From contig NZ_JH992941.1 of the NCBI RefSeq assembly GCF_000315485.1, positions 1,333,312 through 1,397,311 of the forward strand: a stretch of DNA of 64,000 bases, given 5' to 3'. Position 1 is the stretch's first letter. Each line of letters begins with the position of its first letter. The position numbers and the translations under genes are program-made. The notes under the pieces were generated by a model. The model was not told where the DNA came from. It was given only the letters and a program-made list of their open reading frames with translations, and searched no databases. Shown here piece by piece: positions 62,366 to 64,000 of the stretch. Source of the DNA: Bacteroides oleiciplenus YIT 12058. GTDB taxonomy: Bacteria > Bacteroidota > Bacteroidia > Bacteroidales > Bacteroidaceae.

Positions 62366-64000
62366 TTATTGGTAATTGATTATTTTCACAGGCCCCAGTA
62401 AGCCAGATACAGGCTCTCCTCTATATGCAGATGGGATACTCTGATAATGATTAGAGAGAGTGCTGTATACTAGTACCTCTATCCGGTTGCTACCACTTTT
62501 GATATAACTGCTAATATCAACTTTATAGGGTGAATGCATCAATATGTCTACTTCTTTTCCGTTGATTTTGACTTGACAAGTAGCATTGACCTTACCTAAG
62601 TCCAAGAATGTCTTTTGAGTGTGGACATTTTGGGGTAAATTGATGTTCTTGATATAGTTTATACCTCCGGAGTAAAATTGCAATGCTCCGAAATCTGTCC
62701 AGTTTCCGGCAGGCAGCTTTCCTCCTTTACATTCCATTTTTACGGGAGTTGTAAAGAATGCAGGACCAATGTTGCCAGGCTCCGGTTCGGCACTCATTGT
62801 AATGGTACATATTCCAGATGTGTAGTATTTCCCCAAGTATAGTGAATAGTCATTGGCGCTAATATGTTTTAGATTCTTCATTGAGATGGGCTTGTCGTCT
62901 ATCCATAATTGGTTTATTTTTCCTTTTAACTGCATCTTTAATACTTGTGTACCGGGGGCTGTTTTAAATTGATATACCCATATACCCGAATCATCTTTTC
63001 GAGTGCTATATGAAAGATGTTTGGTTTGAAACCATTTCATGGCTATAATGGTGTCATATGCATAGTTTTCTTTGATATCTGGATAATCAGAGGGATAGAA
63101 GACAATAGCACTACGTTTTCGGTTGTCTATACTATTGCTTTTCTTTTCTGCTAGTATGTAACTTCCTTTAGGAGTGTTGGCATAGGCAAATATCAGTTGA
63201 TGCCATCCTTTTTTCATTTCAATGATCTTTTGTTTGATAGGGCTTCCATCCAAATAACAGAAATCAGGTCTTTCGCCTTCTTGAACCATTCGGTATAGAC
63301 GAGTCTCCGGTGCATATACGTATGTCCTGAAAACTTGATGGCCTCCTTGATCTAAAATAATAAAACGATTATCCACTTTGCCTTTTAGCCCATGAAAGCC
63401 CTGGCTTCCGGGGTTGTCATAAACCCCGTATTGCCATGAGTAACAGTAAGGAGCCCATTTTCTGTTCGAAAGTCCATTGGAAAGTATATCTTCCAGCACT
63501 TCTGTATTAGGCAGAGTAAGGGTTTCCATATAGGGTGCATATCCATATACTCCGTGATTTGCTAATTGAAATCCTTTTTCAATCGTAAATTTATTGCCGG
63601 CCGGGATGAATTGGTAGGCAAATTTTCTGGCTTCTGGTCCGATTATTTCATTTGTAGCCGGTAACCGGAAATCCCCCCATTTGTTATTCATCGTAGGCAT
63701 TATTTCAATTTCCCATTCTCCTTCAAGAGGAATTTCCTGGACAATTTGGAGTTCAGCTTGCTTATTGTTATCGTAAGACGGTGTACCCGGTGTGAATACA
63801 AATAATTTAGATTCGTTGTATTCAGCATCATATTTTATCCAGGTACCTTCTTCTGTTTGTCTGAGAATGGGAATTTCTGTGATAACTCCATTCTTAGCAT
63901 TCCAATATTCTACTTTTCCTTTACTCCTGAAGAAAATCTCATTTCCTTTCTGAATATTCATAACCATATACACATCTTGATTGCCGATTTTACGGTGGAG
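62366..64000 (-). CDS. GH106/GH2-like glycoside hydrolase, C-terminal half (5' partial)
   Basis: The frame runs without a stop to the right edge: LHRKIGNQDVYMVMNIQKGN precedes the apparent start at 63973 (a GTG codon within a strand), so the gene begins outside the window. The segment HRKIGNQDVYMVMN matches the HYTINQEDYYFVANTS segment of the GH106-type enzyme at 1874-4828, and both end in the same jelly-roll (MHSPYKVDISSYIKSGSNRIEVLVYST, SGLLGPVKIINYQ). No catalytic residues of the barrel are visible. Length in view is 544 residues. It lies 17 bp before the GH97 gene and belongs to the same operon. Confidence 0.7.
   Translation of the reverse strand, partial: LHRKIGNQDVYMVMNIQKGNEIFFRSKGKVEYWNAKNGVITEIPILRQTEEGTWIKYDAEYNESKLFVFTPGTPSYDNNKQAELQIVQEIPLEGEWEIEIMPTMNNKWGDFRLPATNEIIGPEARKFAYQFIPAGNKFTIEKGFQLANHGVYGYAPYMETLTLPNTEVLEDILSNGLSNRKWAPYCYSWQYGVYDNPGSQGFHGLKGKVDNRFIILDQGGHQVFRTYVYAPETRLYRMVQEGERPDFCYLDGSPIKQKIIEMKKGWHQLIFAYANTPKGSYILAEKKSNSIDNRKRSAIVFYPSDYPDIKENYAYDTIIAMKWFQTKHLSYSTRKDDSGIWVYQFKTAPGTQVLKMQLKGKINQLWIDDKPISMKNLKHISANDYSLYLGKYYTSGICTITMSAEPEPGNIGPAFFTTPVKMECKGGKLPAGNWTDFGALQFYSGGINYIKNINLPQNVHTQKTFLDLGKVNATCQVKINGKEVDILMHSPYKVDISSYIKSGSNRIEVLVYSTLSNHYQSIPSAYRGEPVSGLLGPVKIINYQ

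Noticed and set aside
1..64000. tRNA, rRNA, insertion sequences and phage genes
   Set aside because: No cloverleaf, rRNA stretch, transposase, integrase or phage gene was recognised anywhere in the window by eye; a covariance scan could still find a missed tRNA.

Overview
The window looks like a chromosomal piece of a gut Bacteroides (Bacteroidaceae). The signs are repeated SusC/SusD outer-membrane pairs, lipoproteins with Bacteroides-type signal peptides, an ECF sigma/FecR pair driving a SusC with an STN domain, a fimbrillin operon of the DUF3575-DUF5119-Mfa type, the frdCAB operon, and many promoters that fit the Bacteroides consensus (TTTG about 20 bp before TAnnTTTG). The genes are ordinary for the group. 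The spacers between them are not.

Layout. (1) 1-8503, + strand: rhamnoside-degrading cluster: the end of one GH78 rhamnosidase, an AraA-like sugar isomerase, a GH106-type enzyme and a complete GH78 rhamnosidase. (2) 8655-19712, - strand: a cupin protein, then a locus that reads from an ECF sigma factor and FecR through SusC and SusD to an MBL-fold hydrolase, a GDPD phosphodiesterase and a GlpT-type organophosphate antiporter. This reads as a system for importing and cleaving glycerophosphodiesters or related phospho-substrates. (3) 19713-20592: a gene-free spacer with two 11-bp-phased repeat arrays and a strong candidate small RNA gene between them. (4) 20593-24499, + strand: DUF3575, DUF5119 and fimbrillin genes, a terminator, and an AraC regulator. 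(5) 24523-29769: an outer-membrane barrel protein divergent from an orphan sensor kinase. (6) 29882-34492, - strand: frdCAB fumarate reductase and a second AraC regulator, a paralogue of the first. (7) 34598-43356: housekeeping genes (PAP2 phosphatase, S41 protease, coaD, topoisomerase IV subunit B, GNAT protein, Na/Ca exchanger, MscS channel). (8) 43357-44382: a 1-kb gene-free spacer holding the largest 11-bp-phased array. (9) 44383-49530, - strand: a propeller-like lipoprotein, a metallophosphoesterase and a TonB-dependent receptor. (10) 49796-64000, - strand: a polysaccharide utilisation locus with SusC, SusD, two surface lipoproteins, two GH43, a GH97 and the C-terminal half of a GH106-like enzyme that runs off the right edge.

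The most unusual signal is a class of intergenic arrays. Four spacers (about 8544-8649, 19831-19929, 20207-20361, 44013-44199) are built from short words repeated with an exact 11-bp step, often alternating in orientation. Each array uses its own unrelated word. Two smaller spacers next to coaD and the topoisomerase gene do the same with a 7-bp step. Other signals worth following are the candidate small RNA at 20026-20090, a Cys-Cys-Cys-His-Cys pattern at identical positions in the two AraC paralogues, and the ECF-controlled phosphodiester locus.
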